From Undaria pinnatifida (taxonomy: Eukaryota; Sar; Phaeophyceae; Laminariales; Alariaceae), in contig JABAKD010000022.1 of the NCBI GenBank assembly GCA_012845835.1, forward strand, positions 10,620,718 to 10,684,717: a DNA stretch of 64,000 nt, written 5' to 3'. The notes below the pieces were generated by a model. It did not search any database. It saw only the letters and a list, made by a program, of their open reading frames with translations, and was not told the origin of the DNA. Shown piece after piece: positions 1 to 12,108 of the stretch. Numbering within the stretch: the stretch's first letter is position 1; the number at the start of each line of letters is the position of its first letter. Made by a program: the position numbers and the translations under genes.

Positions 1-1632
1 GCAAAGCAAAGAGATAACACCCCCATCACCACCCCTGCTCCATCTACTCACCTCGTTTCCGTTCCTTCGAAGAATCTGGGAGGAGTTCCACCCGACGTCA
101 ACGTCACCATCCTCGTCACCGACCTTCAACGACCGTCGTGGAGTTTTTGGCGGCTCTACCGGCTCTGGAAGTGGAGGTAACCGTGACTGTGATAGGAGAG
201 GGATGGGATCGTCCTGGTCCCCAACGAATAATGGGATAAGGGAGCCCCATCAAGGGCGGAGGGAGTCTCGGCAGAGGAGTAGATCGCTCGAAAGACTAAT
301 GCAAGAGTCAAACGGGTACGACCACCCCCAGATGTGCCTTCAGCAACACCCGCACGACACCGCCAGCGAGACGGAACTTAGGGACCTCGAGTGTTATTCG
401 ATCTGGCAGGAGGCTATCGGTAATGCCCAGGCAGATGGCAGGGCGTACGAGGAAACTCCGTTGGCGGGAGGTGCTGTCTGCGAACGGACCGACCACGCAC
501 CGTTGAAGTGTGTCTCCGACGCTCTGCGAAGACATCTGTGCCAGCAGCAGTGTTTCTCCAACAGTCACTGCCGTATCAGAAATGACCCTCAGTACGAGTT
601 TGACGACAATGGGAGAGTGGAGCTGGAGGAAAGTGAGAGTGATGACGCCGTTGACACGCCCACGCCGTGCGGTATCAGTGACGAGGAGATGAGATTTGTC
701 GAGAAGCGTTTGCAGGCAGAGCAAAGGAAACTGGCGTGCGGTGGCAGGCGTAGACAAGATGGTGACGCGCAGGACACGATTTCCATCGAGGGGTTCGTGC
801 AGTTCTGCAAGTGGTGGGCGGCAGTGATGGCGACGGTATGGCAACTGCGCGACGATCGGTGGTCAACAGCCGTGGGGATGCGTTGGTTCGTGGGCAGGCA
901 GGCGGCACATAACATGTTGTCGGGAAAGGAAGCGGGGACTTTCTTGCTAAGGTTCAGCGAGAGTAGACCGGGGGCCCTCGTTATCAGCCTCAAGAAGAAC
1001 GTGAGTCGATTGCATTGTTTTCTTCGCACAGCAAGGTATTGGTGTTGGTGTGTTGATGGTTTACTTATGCCGCCCACATACATATCGTGGCGCGGCAACA
1101 GAGTGTTAACTAGTCGTCTTGCAATCCTCTTGTATTGCACATCGAGGGCGCTCCACAGCGCCGAAACGATGCTGGGGCGTAGCTTCAACATTGTGTAGGG
1201 GGGACTATGAGTGAAAGTCAGTCGAATTCTACATCAACACGAGGAGCTGCTCAGACGCGTATCACTCAATTGTGAACACTACGTTAGTTTTAGACCCCCG
1301 CCCGTCACCTCCCCCTCCCCCGTCCACCTGACTCCTCGCGCTGCAAACTCCCCAACGTGCCATGGGTTATATAGGTACCGAGCACGCAGGCCTCCAGCAG
1401 CTCTATACCCCCCCCGCTTGGCCTGGACGTGGTGCACTGTCTGGTGAACGTGGATCACGGAGGAAGGTGTTGTTTCGTCCGTGAGAAACAGGGCACATAT
1501 CGACCGGGTGTTCCCGTCAATACGACGCAGCAACTTGTGGGTCCCTACAGCTCGCTGCAAGGTCTCATTCTGAGCAGCGAAAATATGCAGAAGCTGTACC
1601 CCAACATTCCAAAGGAAGAGGCCCTCCAATAG
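1..1632 (+). CDS. STAT-type linker-SH2 domain protein, copy 1 (5' partial)
   Basis: The reading frame is open to the left edge; the first in-window Met is at 203, but Ser/Gly-rich coding-like sequence lies upstream, so the start is probably outside the window. Exon 1 ends at 1000 (donor GTGAGT at 1001) and exon 2 runs 1390-1632 after a CAG acceptor, phase 0, giving at least 346 residues. A STAT linker-like stretch (FCKWWAAVMATVWQL) leads into an SH2 domain with WFVGRQAA and GTFLLRFSES; the SH2 arginine is codon 950-952. SH2 domains bind phosphotyrosine peptides, so a cytosolic or nuclear signalling role is inferred. The intron splits the SH2 at the same place as in the paralog at 30156-32056, which supports both models. 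The protein stops soon after KLYPNIPKEEALQ, lacking the acidic tail of the paralog. No DNA-binding domain is recognised, so 'STAT-type' refers to the linker-SH2 part only. Confidence 0.75.
1001..1389 (+). other. intron inside the SH2 domain of copy 1
   Basis: The donor is GTGAGTCG at 1001 and the acceptor is CACGCAG ending at 1389. Translation of the intron in the exon 1 frame gives non-SH2 sequence and an in-frame stop at 1196, whereas splicing restores the alignment to the paralog (VVHCLVNVDHGGRC against LHVKNCLVHVAEEGRC). Confidence 0.7.
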
Positions 1633-3650
1633 GTGCCCCCATTGTTGGTGCCCGACGTGTCGTTGGTGGTGACGTGCCGTTGAGAGCGCAGGCCGTACGG
1701 CGACGTCCCCTTGAATGTGTTCGAGGAGGTTCGTTGCAAGCACTCCGAGTGGACTAGCACTGGCGGAGTGGGGCATGTGGAAGAGGACAAGCTTATTAAA
1801 AAGAACGGCGCTGGTGTTGACTTGCTCGGATTCGGGTTGTATGCTTACTGCAGAGTGACGATGCCCCACACAGTGAGGAGGAAGATGTCCTTCGGAAGAG
1901 ACGTGGTTGGTTTCGCAGGATTTTTTGTTTTTGTCGTTGTGAGTGGTTGGTTCGTAGAGTGACTTGGGTTGGGCGACGCTGGCTGCTCTGTTCGTGGAGA
2001 CATGGATAGATGCCTCCCGTCTATGCTACCGCCACGGGCCAATCGGTTCGACCTCCTTAATGAACGAGGCAGTTGTATTGGGCGGGTTACAGGGTCGCTA
2101 CAAGGTGGCGTGGTTTGTTTTTTTTGTGGTGTTTATTTTCAATGGTGGTCGCCCGACCTCATACTCTTGGTCGGTGTTTGAGGAAAACATCGCGGTGCGT
2201 TAATAATGAAGTACGGTGCTGTGTTGATTGTATTGTGTTGTGATTCGTTGGTTGTAGGATACCTCAACCCCTTTCGGTCATAGGTCTTGGTCGGCGCGAT
2301 GTTCTGCGTTATAATAGTGCTAGTCGAAGCATTGAGTGTTGGTGTGGCCGAAGTTTAAGCTGCGGTGACCTGCCGCGAAGCCTTCTTCGAAGGATTAATC
2401 CGTATCCTGTTGTGTCCGGGTTGGTACCCCACGTGGCATTCCCTTAAGGAGCGCTGCCTGTTTTAGCTATACTGCTTCCCCTGGCGCATCTTAAGGAATG
2501 TTTTCCGTGTTTGCTACATACTTGTCCTCGCTGGGTTGTAGCCGCGAAGAACAGGTGTGCGTGGTTTTGGTGTATTCGTTTTTCGTAGGGGGCGTACGCA
2601 AGATAGCAAAAACCAACAGTTAAAAGTACTGCTCGAGTAAAAAGAGATACGACGTGTGTATACTTTCAGCGGCAGGGTAAAATGGGGTACAGGTCGATTT
2701 ATGCAACTCTCCCCAGCCGACATGGATGCAGGGGGGGCTCGGACAGCGGGGTTGTGCGGATTGCGACCGTCCTTGGACGTAGTTTGTTTTTACAGGGCCG
2801 CACACGTTGAACTTATTTCTGGGGCTTGAATGCACACGAAATGGTAATGAATGTGTCCCGTCTTACTTGCTGCTGTTGCGTACAAAGCGAGCACGCGGCA
2901 AGGAGCCATTTTAGGGTGCGCTCGGCCCATCTGGCAAACGATGGATTCCTCGATTCCAGATAACTACGCAGGGTGTGGGAGGAATACTGCTGTTCCTCTT
3001 TGCCTGCAGCAGTATTAATATTTGTTCGATAAGTCACGCGCGTGCTCAACGTTCTGTGTGGTTTAGGATTTAATTTTGTCCTGTTGACCGAAGGATTTTG
3101 ACTAGTCGAAAGGGTGCAAGTATCGGGGGGAGATGCTCCCCATGGCTAGCGCCACCCTCCTTATCCGTGCCGGGCTGGCATGCGTTGAAACTACCCTCCC
3201 GTTGAAAAACAAGAGGTTTGGGGACGGGGGCGAGGCGGGCGGGTCGGGATGAGGGGGTAAGGGGCGAGTTGGGGATGAGAGAAGAGAAGGGGGGGTAACT
3301 GATTGTTGTGGTGATACTTGTATGTTGCTTACTGAGTTAGGTGATCGGTTGTCGTTTTACACCCGTCTCTCAGTACGTAACGCAATTGCATATGGCGTCG
3401 ACGGCAGGATACGGGTTTGAATCCCGCTTGAACGTGTGCGGTACGTTTGTCTCAAAAACGGCATCCCTGGCTCCGCGATCGATGATCGGGTTGCACTCGC
3501 GACCGTATGGAGGTCCATTGAACGGTGCGCCCCAGATGGATGTCGATGGGTGGCTCATGTATCGCCCACGGGTTGGTCGTGAAAGCCCAAGGGTAAACAC
3601 ATGCTAAGGATTTAAAAATACTACAACATGCGGAACACCAGCTTGTTTAG
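1633..3650. other. 3' flank of SH2 copy 1 and gene-free DNA
   Basis: No coding exon is recognised. Positions about 1885-1975 resemble the 3' flank of SH2 copy 2 (about 32098-32330), sharing a CTTyGGAAGA...TTTCGCAGG...GGTTGG run, so the gene duplication probably included the 3' UTR. The rest is T/G-rich low-complexity sequence, with a short polypurine run near 3225-3295. Confidence 0.4.
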
Positions 3651-3689
3651 AAAATAAAATACGCTCACGTGTTTGAGGCATAGGGCGGT

Positions 3690-4780
3690 GCAGGTGCGCC
3701 ATTTTTTTTTCTGAAGCTCCTCACTTGAGCTCTATCCCTCACCGAAAAATGTGATTTTTAGCGAGAAGAAACGTGCAATCAGATGTACAAAGGGTAGTAC
3801 GTTCATAAAAACGCGCGGCCGGCGTACCACGCAGCTTGCAAAGATGGATATCGACCGTTGTATTAATCGAACTCACAGCTGACGTATTTAAAATAGTTTT
3901 ATAAAACCCGTGGCCCAGGTGTGCATAACGATATTTTTGCAAAACAAGAATGTGATTTGTTCCGACGATTTCGGGTTAAGGAGCCTCGTCGTTCAGAAAA
4001 CAAAATAGCCAAAAAAAAAAGTATACCTCTATCGTCGTATCACCCGTCGGAATCTCGTGAGAGTTCCCATGGGCCGCCCATGAAACAAGCGAGAAATAAA
4101 ATCAAATAATGTACATCCTTCTTGGACCAAAGTGCTAGACTGCGCCCTGAGGGGAGGTGAGTGTTACACGGATTACCCTGTGTACCTGGTAGCTCAGTTA
4201 AAAACACCTTCACCGGAGGATAGTACCTATTTGCACCATCAGCGCGAGAAAAACTTACCAAACACCCTATGTCTGATGGGTTGATGCCGGCCGATTACCT
4301 TGGAAAAACGCAACGCGGCGGAGCCTCGGGATCGTCCTAGCCGACCTCGAGCCCCCTGAAGGGTTGGGGTTAGGGTTAGGAGTATGGTTGGGGTCGGGTT
4401 GTGTCTGGGCCGATGTGCAAGATAGGAGTTGACTAAAAGGGTGTGCAGTCATTCTATTTCTCACTGATGATGTAAACAGGGGTTGCCTCACCGGAGGGAG
4501 GCAATATAAGATAGGGCCCTGATAACAGACACAGGTCACCCTCTTGCAAGTCTCTCTACTACAATAGGCAGGTTCCACGTTGGTCACTCAATTGTATTGG
4601 ATTCGCTCTTGTGTTAATCCCACTGGGTACGGATAGAACTGAGCGCTAAACGCGCTGCAAATCCATGAACCAATTGCATCATCCCCTTTTCCCTATACGC
4701 GCATGCCTTCAAAGGCACGTGAAACCTTTTTATACCGTATCCGCATCCTGGATTATTTTGTCTTGTGAGACTCTCAGGGA
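3690..4780. repeat. dispersed repeat, copy 1 (related to 5140-5760)
   Basis: Three blocks recur in the same order at 5140-5760: 'TTTCTGAAGCTCCTCA' near 3708 (with 5150), a 'CCCGTGG...GACGATTTCGGGTTAAGGAGCCTCGTC' block near 3906-3995 (with 5230-5325), and 'GCAAATCCATGAA.CAATTGCAT...CTTCAAAGGC' at 4657-4760 (with 5634-5740). A related first block lies at 37589-37650. No coding capacity is recognised. Two TTAGGG hexamers near 4365-4380 are too few to be a telomere tract. Confidence 0.5.
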
Positions 4781-5139
4781 AACACCGTAACACTAGCCCG
4801 CCCTGGTGATGAGCTGTATATGCAGAAATATGGAAGCTTCAGCTTCGGTTCCACGGTGTATAACATGACTCGAAGATGTGGCACTTCAACACTGCCTTCC
4901 ACACCTCTCTCCTGCGAGGCTACGAAGCCTCGGGAAGAAATCTGAAGCGGAAACGGCAAACGGAGAACGAAAGACGAGAAACGGATGCACAAGAAAACTA
5001 GCGGTCATATGGCGGAATCTACAGACGCGAGAGCTATCACTTTCGACAAGGTTTTGACAGGGGGATCACTTTTGGCGTTTTGGGCAGTGGCTCGGGGTCA
5101 ATCGCGCGAGTGACCAACGCGTGCTACAACAGATGTGCA

Positions 5140-5760
5140 CCACATTTTTTCTGAGGTTTCTCATTATGGGAGCTTAAGAACTCTCCCAAAAGCTGATGTG
5201 GGGGAAAAAATAAAACTGCTACCGGATGAAAAATCCCGTGGTCTAGGTACACAACAAGAATCGTTCTACAGAATAACTTTTTTTTTCCCGACGATTTTCG
5301 GTTAAGGAGCCTCGTCCTTCAAAAACCATTTCAGACGAAAACTGCTACTTCTGTCGTAGCGTGCTTCGCCCCCCCTGTTCCTTTGTGGTCTTCACCTTCC
5401 GTGCTGTCTTAATTTCGTGATGTGAATCAGCTATGGAATGGTGAGCGATGCTGCGTTAAATAACCGCATAAAGTGTTTTTGTCCGTCGGGTAGAGAGTCA
5501 CTCGTGCTCTACTATTCTGGCTCGGTAGCGTAAATGAGGGTTGACCCCGTTGCTGCGTCCTTGGCCTTTCCGCAGATTAACGCGGGGAACGGGAACAAAG
5601 GAACAGAACAAGGAAAACGGGGAGCTGTTGCTGCAAATCCATGAAGCAATTGCATTGTCCTTTTTTTCCTACACACATGCCTTCAAAGGCCTGTGAAACC
5701 CTTTCTGTACTGTATCCGCATCCTGGAGTCGTTGTCTTGTCATGCTCTCAGGACATTACC
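5140..5760. repeat. dispersed repeat, copy 2 (related to 3690-4780)
   Basis: This is the shorter, diverged copy of the repeat at 3690-4780, with the same order of conserved blocks. It ends where the 205-bp satellite array begins, so the array may have expanded next to or from it. No open frame of note is present. Confidence 0.5.
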
Positions 5761-5854
5761 ACAACATGAAAGAGTTCGTTTTTATTGAAAAGGGAAACGG
5801 TCAAAAGGGGTTATACCCCCGTTTTTTTTGTCATTTGGGGGTATATAGGGAAAA

Positions 5855-8830
5855 CATGCCCACGGAACGTGCCCACGAATCGTGTATCCCCGTGCTATCG
5901 ACAGTACCGTCAAATGACCGCCGTGCACGCTTTTATTGAGAAGAAGAGCCCCACTCACGTGTGATTCCTTACATTTACCGACTTTTATCTCGGCGTCCGG
6001 GTTTTTTCGGCTTCTAACTCACTAAACGGAGTTATTACGACGAATGGCCGCCAATGTTAGCGTTAATACAGATTTTTATATCCCTGTACACTCGATAATC
6101 ACGTCGAACCCCCGCCGTATACGCTTGTACCGAGTCGTGAAACCCGAATACAGCATGACACGCGCAATTCCTTTCCCTTGCCGTTTACGTCGGCGTCGGA
6201 CCTTTTTTTGCCTACAACTCACGAGAACGGAGCAATTGCCACGATTGGCCACCGACGTTATCGTCATGATATCTCCATGTATTCCTGCACATTCGACAAC
6301 GACTTAGAATTCTCCGGCGTGTACGCTGGTATCGAGTGACGGAGCCCGATTGCAGCATGACTCGGGCGATTCGCTACCCTCGCCAACATTTTATATCGGC
6401 GTACGAGCTTTTTTCGCTTATAACTCACGAAAAATGGGCGATTACAACGATTAACCACCAACGTTGGCGTTATTATGGATTTCTGCATCCCTGCATACTC
6501 GAAAATGACGTCGACCTTCCGGTGTGTATGCTTGTTATGAGCCGCGGAGGCCGATCGTAGCATGACACGCGCGATCCCTTGCCGTTGCCGACATTTATCC
6601 CGGCGTAGGAGATTTGCTTGCTTGAACTCACGACAACGGTGTGATTGCGACGATTGGCCACCAACGTTGGCACTATTATGGTTTCATATGTGTTCCTATT
6701 CACTCGACAGTTATGTCAACCCTCCGGCGTGCACGTTTGCGTGCATTCTTGCGTCAAGTCGCGAAGCTTAGTTGCAGCATGACACGCGTGCGATTCCTTA
6801 CCCTTACTGACCTTTATCTCGGCAAAGGAGCTTTGTTGGCTTGAAGTCATGAGAACGGGGTGATTACAACGATTGACCACCAACGTCGGCTTTCATACAG
6901 CTTCATGTATCCCTGTGCACTTGACAGTACCGTCAAATCACCTCCGTGCACGCCTATATCGGGCCGAAGAGCCCGATGGAACCATGAGGAGGGCAATTCC
7001 TTAACCTCGCCGACTTTTATCTTGGCGTAGGACCTTTCTCTGCTCACATGGGTCGCTCCCCTCACGAAATAAAAAAATCACGAATCCCGACAAAAAGGCA
7101 CGATTTCTGACATCCGTTGGCGATTAAACGGCGTCATGTATCCCTGTGAACTCGATGGTTATGTCAAACCCCCGGCGTGCACACTTGTATCGAATGGCGG
7201 AGCCCGATTGCATTATGACACGCGCGATTCCTTATCCTTACCAACATTTATCTCGGCGTCAGCTCTTTTCTGGTTGAAGTCACGAGCACGAAGTTATTAC
7301 GACGATTGACCACCAACTTTTGGCGATTATACGGCTTCATGCATTCCCGTTCACTCGACAGCACCGTTAAACCATCGCCGTGCACGCATGTATCAAGCCG
7401 AAGAGACCGATTGAAGCATGACACCCACGAATCCTTACGCTTGCCGATATTTATCTCGGCATCGGAGCTTTTTGTGCTTAAAACTCACTACAACGGGGTT
7501 ATTACGACGATTGGCGGGCAAGTTCAGCGGAATTATATATAGACTAGCCTATACATTCATCTCTTACACTCGTCAATTAGGTCAAACCTCCGGCGTAAAC
7601 GCTTGTATTGAGGCGAAAAGCCCGACTGACTGCAGCATGACACGCGCGATTCCCTACCCTTGCCGACATTGATCTCGGCGTAGGAGCTGTTTTTGCTTAC
7701 AAATGACGACAACGGGACGATTGCGACATCACGAAGATTGGCCACTAATGCTACCGCAATTGTTTCTTTGTCTATCCCTATATACTCGACAACGGCTTCA
7801 AACTCCGGCGTATACGCTTGTATCGAGTCGCGGAGCCCGATTGCAGCATGACACGCGCGATTTCTTACCATTGTCGAGATTTATTTCGGCGTCGGAGCAT
7901 TTGTTTCTTATGACGCACAAGAACCGGGCGATTACTACAATTGGCCACTGACGCAATCATCATTGTATATTCATGTATCCCTGTATACACTCGACAATTA
8001 CGTCAACTCCTCCGGCCAGCACGCTTGTATGGAGTGGCGGAGCCCGATTGTAGCATGGCACGCCTTGATTTCTTACCCTTGCCGATATTTATCCCGGCGT
8101 GGGAGATTTTTTGCTTGAACTCGTAAGAACGGGGCGATCACGACGTTTGACCAACAATGTTGGCGTTATTATGGCTTCATGTAACCCTGCGCATTCGACG
8201 GCACCGTCAAAGCTCCGCCGTGTGCGCTTGTATTGAGCCGCGGGGCCTTATTGGAGCACGGCGCGCTCGATTCCTTATCCTTGCGGATGTAGGAAATTTC
8301 GCCTCAAATCACGGGAACGGGGCGAGTACGACGATTTTCCACGAACGTTAGCGGCATGTTTTCCTTGTGTATCGTTGTACACTCGACAATGACGTAAAAC
8401 CTACGGCGTACGCTTGTATCGAGCCGCGGAGGCCGATTACAGCATGACACGCGCGATTCCTTAACCTTTCCGGCATTATCGCGGCGTAGGAACTTTAGCC
8501 TCAACCCACGAGAACGGAACGGGTACGATGATTGACCGCCAACGTTGGCGCCATTATGACTTCGTTTTCCCATGTGCTACACCGGCATACATACGGCGTA
8601 GTCACGCTTGTATCGAGCGGCGGAGCACGATTGCAGCACGGCACACGCAAAACCTATCCTTGCCAACATTCATCGCGGCGTAGGACCTTTTGACTCAACT
8701 GACGAGAACTGCACGGGTTCGACGATTGACCACTAACGTTGTTAGCTTCATTATTTAGGTATCCCTGCACACTCGACAATGGCGTCAAACCAGAACTTGA
8801 TTGCAGTACGTTACACGCGATTTTTTTGGC
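5855..8830 (+). repeat. satellite-like tandem array, about 205-bp unit, about 14 diverged copies
   Basis: The phrase AGCATGACACGCGCGATTCC and variants recur near 6154, 6357, 6562, 6778, 6983, 7215, 7418, 7638, 7848, 8055, 8255, 8443, 8636 and 8806, a spacing of 170-232 bp. Between them each unit keeps the same order: TTATCTCGGCGTAGGAGC, a GATTGGCCACCAACGTTGGCG block, TGTATCCCTGTACACTCGACA, and CTTGTATCGAGCCGCGGAGCCCGATTGCAGC. Short frames within the array are mutually similar only because the DNA repeats; stops and indels in each unit argue against a protein. The last units shorten and decay towards 8830. Confidence 0.85.
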
Positions 8831-10850
8831 GCGCACCCTGCGGTGAGGGCGAGATAATATGGACGGTATAGACCAGACTAGACTATACTCTCACTCTCGC
8901 ATGCAGCGTCGAATGGATATATGTTTCTCAGCGCGGCTCCGACGATTGAACGGATGGCGTTGCGATCGGAGCAGCCATTCCGTGCTGACCCACGAGGTCT
9001 AATTTGGCACCCTCCACCGTTTTCGTCGGAAAGATGGGAAAGCGCGTGCAACAGATAGTAGTAGTTCAACGGGGTATGCATGTAGCTTGTCGTGGAAGCC
9101 GGAGAACCGAACGGTCCTTTGCAATCGCGGGTGGGAGTGGGACGATACTCAATCTTTTGGAACTCGGTAAAAAGCAGTAGTCTATACTTGTACATGCGCA
9201 GGAACGCAGGACTCGAAGGGTTATCAAACCTACAAGATGATAAAGGCAAACAGCCGTCAAGGCTAGGCACACGAGTGCATTTCGGTTGTTTTGTTACTTT
9301 GATGCAGCAGCAGCAGCTTTACTGTAACACCGGGACGAGTCCGGTACCATCGAGCGCGTATAAAAGTAAGTAGGTGGCTGTCACAGATCGACCTCAAAAT
9401 AGACATTACTCCACAGAAAGGCACTGCAGCGGTGCTGTTAGCTATCTGGTGAGCTTGCTTATCCACTGCGAGAAAAGAGCGTCAGGGTCGGCAACAGGCA
9501 GCACGGACAGCGTGGCAGCAGCGCACAGCGACAACGCACCAACCGCTAGCAGAAGAAATCCCGCCGTGTTTTAGGGGATGTCAGCACTAATCCCCGAGGT
9601 ATATGGGATGAACTAGCGCTATTTGATTCGAACACCCTCATCGTCATGCTGGAACCACACGCTCGCCACTATCACATTCCCCGATTTCCATACTTTATTT
9701 CAGATGATAGTCTATTTCGTCTATAAACATGGTCCTAGTCTGGTAAGCGCCTGTCTACCAAAATTGTCAGGAGACGGTCGGTCAAGGAAAGACTTCCATC
9801 GGTCAAGGTTGTCGTTGTCAAACCGATCATTAAATAAAAAAATATTAGTTTGGCGTCAGTCGAGGCACACTATCACTTTGTCGGGAAATTTCCGTCCGTC
9901 AAGGAGTTGAAGTGCCGTCTCCTGACGGGTCAAAAAAAGAAAAAGGAAAAGGCGGACCAATCGGCGTATCACTACTGCTGTGCTGTGCGTGAGGCAAGTT
10001 CTTCTCTCTTATCTAAAGTGCCGCATCCTGTTGATGGGGTAGAATCACACAACACGCCGACACCACCATTATGACGACACCGAAACGAGGAGAACCGGAC
10101 CTTTATAATGGGGCGGCTCGCCTTGGATATGTTTATGCGTCGCCTTTGGTGCAAAAAAACAAAGCGCGGAAAACGGAGAGGATGGAGCAGCTGGGTACAG
10201 CAAAGGTGATTCGATAGGGTATGGAGTCTGAGGTCTAAATTATCATTTGTAAGTTATGAGCAGCCAACCAAATGTAGTCCTTTTGTGGCACGAGGATAGA
10301 CCTCACCTCATACTATTGGCACTCGTAGAGTTCAGATCTTTGGCACGGATGCTTGGAGTGGGCAGATTGCCGAGGGTTTAAAAAAAACACGCTGGAGTGC
10401 ACTCTGGAGCATGGTCGGGGGAAGGGCGGCGCTGGCGCTTCCTTTCGCACAAGATGTGCCTCTGGCGACCTCGCTCGAAACATAAAAAGTGCTGCTGCTG
10501 CACGCCTGCACATAACTGGTTCAACAATAGAATGCTCTATTTGCAAAGCTGTCGGGGTACTACTACTAGCTGTAGGTGTTGCTACTGTAGACAGTAGCCC
10601 CTGGGTCGCCTGGGTCGCCTCTGCTCACTACCAACGTATATAGGAATGCGATGGTTCTACTATGTACTAATGTAAAGCGAAGATGCCGGGAGACGGCAGT
10701 TTTGGGCGTTGTCGCTTGTCTTGTTCACCTTTAGGAGCTACGCTCTAACTATAGCGTACTCTTACTCTTACTCTGAGCATGTCGAGTTATGCCGGAATTT
10801 TTGTCACAGGCGTGCAGGCCTAAACCATGAAACATTTTGTTTGCGTGTCT
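8831..10850. other. gene-free region
   Basis: I see no exon with recognisable domain content on either strand and no clear repeat unit. Several open frames under 130 codons occur but have no family features. A TATAAAAG box-like string lies near 9359 without a linked gene. Confidence 0.35.
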
Positions 10851-10857
10851 GATATCT

Positions 10858-10910
<53 letters not shown>

Positions 10911-11110
10911 CTCACGTTAACTCGCATAATCAAGTCCGTGGTCACAGGACAGGCTCCAGCCACTCTGGAGCTGAGGAATACCCCAGGGAACAACACAAAA
11001 AAACCAAGGTGGTACACGTATCACAGCTGACGCAATTTATGCCTCCACCAGAAACATATAAAAGTGAAATCGGGAGTCAGTCTACGATGTGCCAGGTCCA
11101 TTCGTACCGG
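10858..11110 (+). repeat. (GTT)n-headed retroposon-like repeat, copy 1
   Basis: A (GTT)n tract (about 10858-10910) is followed by CTCACGTTAACTCGCATAAT, a conserved block with GTGGTCACAGGACAGGCTCC, GAGCTGAGGAATACCCC, CACAGCTGACGCAAT and a 3' block CTACGATGTGCCAGGTCC. The same order appears at 56536-56765; the first 80 bp recur at 60763-60845, and the first 35-50 bp in reverse at 12498-12545 and 14370-14420. The recurring break points suggest a SINE or similar non-coding retroposon with an unstable triplet tract. Confidence 0.7.
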
Positions 11111-11159
11111 TGCATACATACGAGCAGACGAGCAGCACTGCTGCTGTAAACGGAGTGGA

Positions 11160-11296
11160 GAAGGTATGTTAGGTAAGGTACGTACTTATGAAATGCCCAG
11201 GTACGTACCCGTACCCGACGCTTAGGTACGTTAGGCACGGGCCGCGATACCTTACCGAAGTGTTCAGGTGCGTTAGGTTCGGACCACGATACCTTA
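11160..11296. repeat. TTAGGTACG-type minisatellite, segment 1
   Basis: This is degenerate tandem sequence built from TTAGGTACG / CGATACCTTA words. It continues beyond inserted elements at 12105-12190, 12545-12730 and 13140-13415, so one original tract has been split by at least a MITE and SINEs. Confidence 0.6.
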
Positions 11297-12108
11297 GGGC
11301 CCGAATTAACGAGGAACTTGCAAAATCGAATTTCGATTTTTTTTTATAGAATTTAATTTAATTTGCATCTGATTGGTCAAGAAATGAATCACCAAGCAGG
11401 CATTCTCAGAATTATTACGAAAAATCAAATTCAACAAAGAAGTAAAAAAAGACTTTCTCGGTCGAATTTTGTCGAAAATCGAAATTGAATTTAGGGAGTT
11501 TGTCCACCTAGACATGGCTTGTTCTGTGTAACCGAAGCCGGCCACGCGAATTGGTGCCATGTCGTCGGCTGATTGAGAGGCGAGCAGCCAACATTGCGAG
11601 AGGTAGGACCACCGGAGCAGCCGCAGCGCGGCCTCCGAAGGTCCTTAGCACAGCCTCGACCGCCTGCGACGCTTCGAAAACAACCGAGACCGCCGCAAAC
11701 CCAGTTTTTCGTCCCCCTGCACCTCGAAAGTTACACGACCAACTACCACATGATGACTTCGCTCAGAAGTTCGACAGCTATATCCCCGTCGCTGCTGCCC
11801 GTGTCGGGCGGCGGGGTGGCGCCAGCCCATCCAAGAGACACCTAGAGCCATAGCCTCCAAGCCGCTGCCGGCCAAAAGAATCTGCGGCTAGCCGCGGCGT
11901 TCCGGGGAGGACGCGAGCCATCGCTCGCCTCGGCCGTTGCCCACGGGTGTTCGTTGACCCTTTTGCGTTTTTAGAATTTTTTTATTTCCTAGAACGCACT
12001 GCGCCGTTCCTTGATAAGAACCAAAGTTGAATTTTTCGTGGATTTTTCATGAAATTAAAAAAAAAAAATCGAAATTCGATTTTGCAAGTTCCTCGTTAAT
12101 TCGGGCCC
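11297..12108. mobile_element. PIF/Harbinger-like MITE with long terminal inverted repeats
   Basis: The ends are near-perfect inverted repeats of about 48 bp starting GGGCCCGAATTAACGAGG at 11297 and matched in reverse complement at about 12060-12108. The element is flanked by TTA at 11294-11296 and again at 12109-12111. A 3-bp TTA/TWA target duplication is typical of the PIF/Harbinger superfamily; the family call is inference from that and the size (812 bp). No transposase motif is seen; a GC-rich frame at 11551-11853 has no recognisable domain, so it would be non-autonomous. It sits inside the TTAGGTACG minisatellite. Confidence 0.8.

Noticed and set aside
308-1191. Minus-strand open frames of 178 and 200 codons across SH2 copy 1
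   Set aside because: They are antisense shadows of the SH2 exon, which has clear domain motifs and a paralog in the plus frame.
4185-4250. tRNA-like GTAGCTCAGTT string
   Set aside because: No B-box or acceptor stem at proper spacing.
4360-4385. TTAGGG telomere-like repeats
   Set aside because: Only two hexamers are present; too short to call an interstitial telomere.
6044-8351. Similar short proteins (MTRAIPYPCRHLSRRRSF-like) recurring through the region
   Set aside because: They recur because the DNA is a 205-bp satellite; units carry stops and indels and frames are not maintained from unit to unit.
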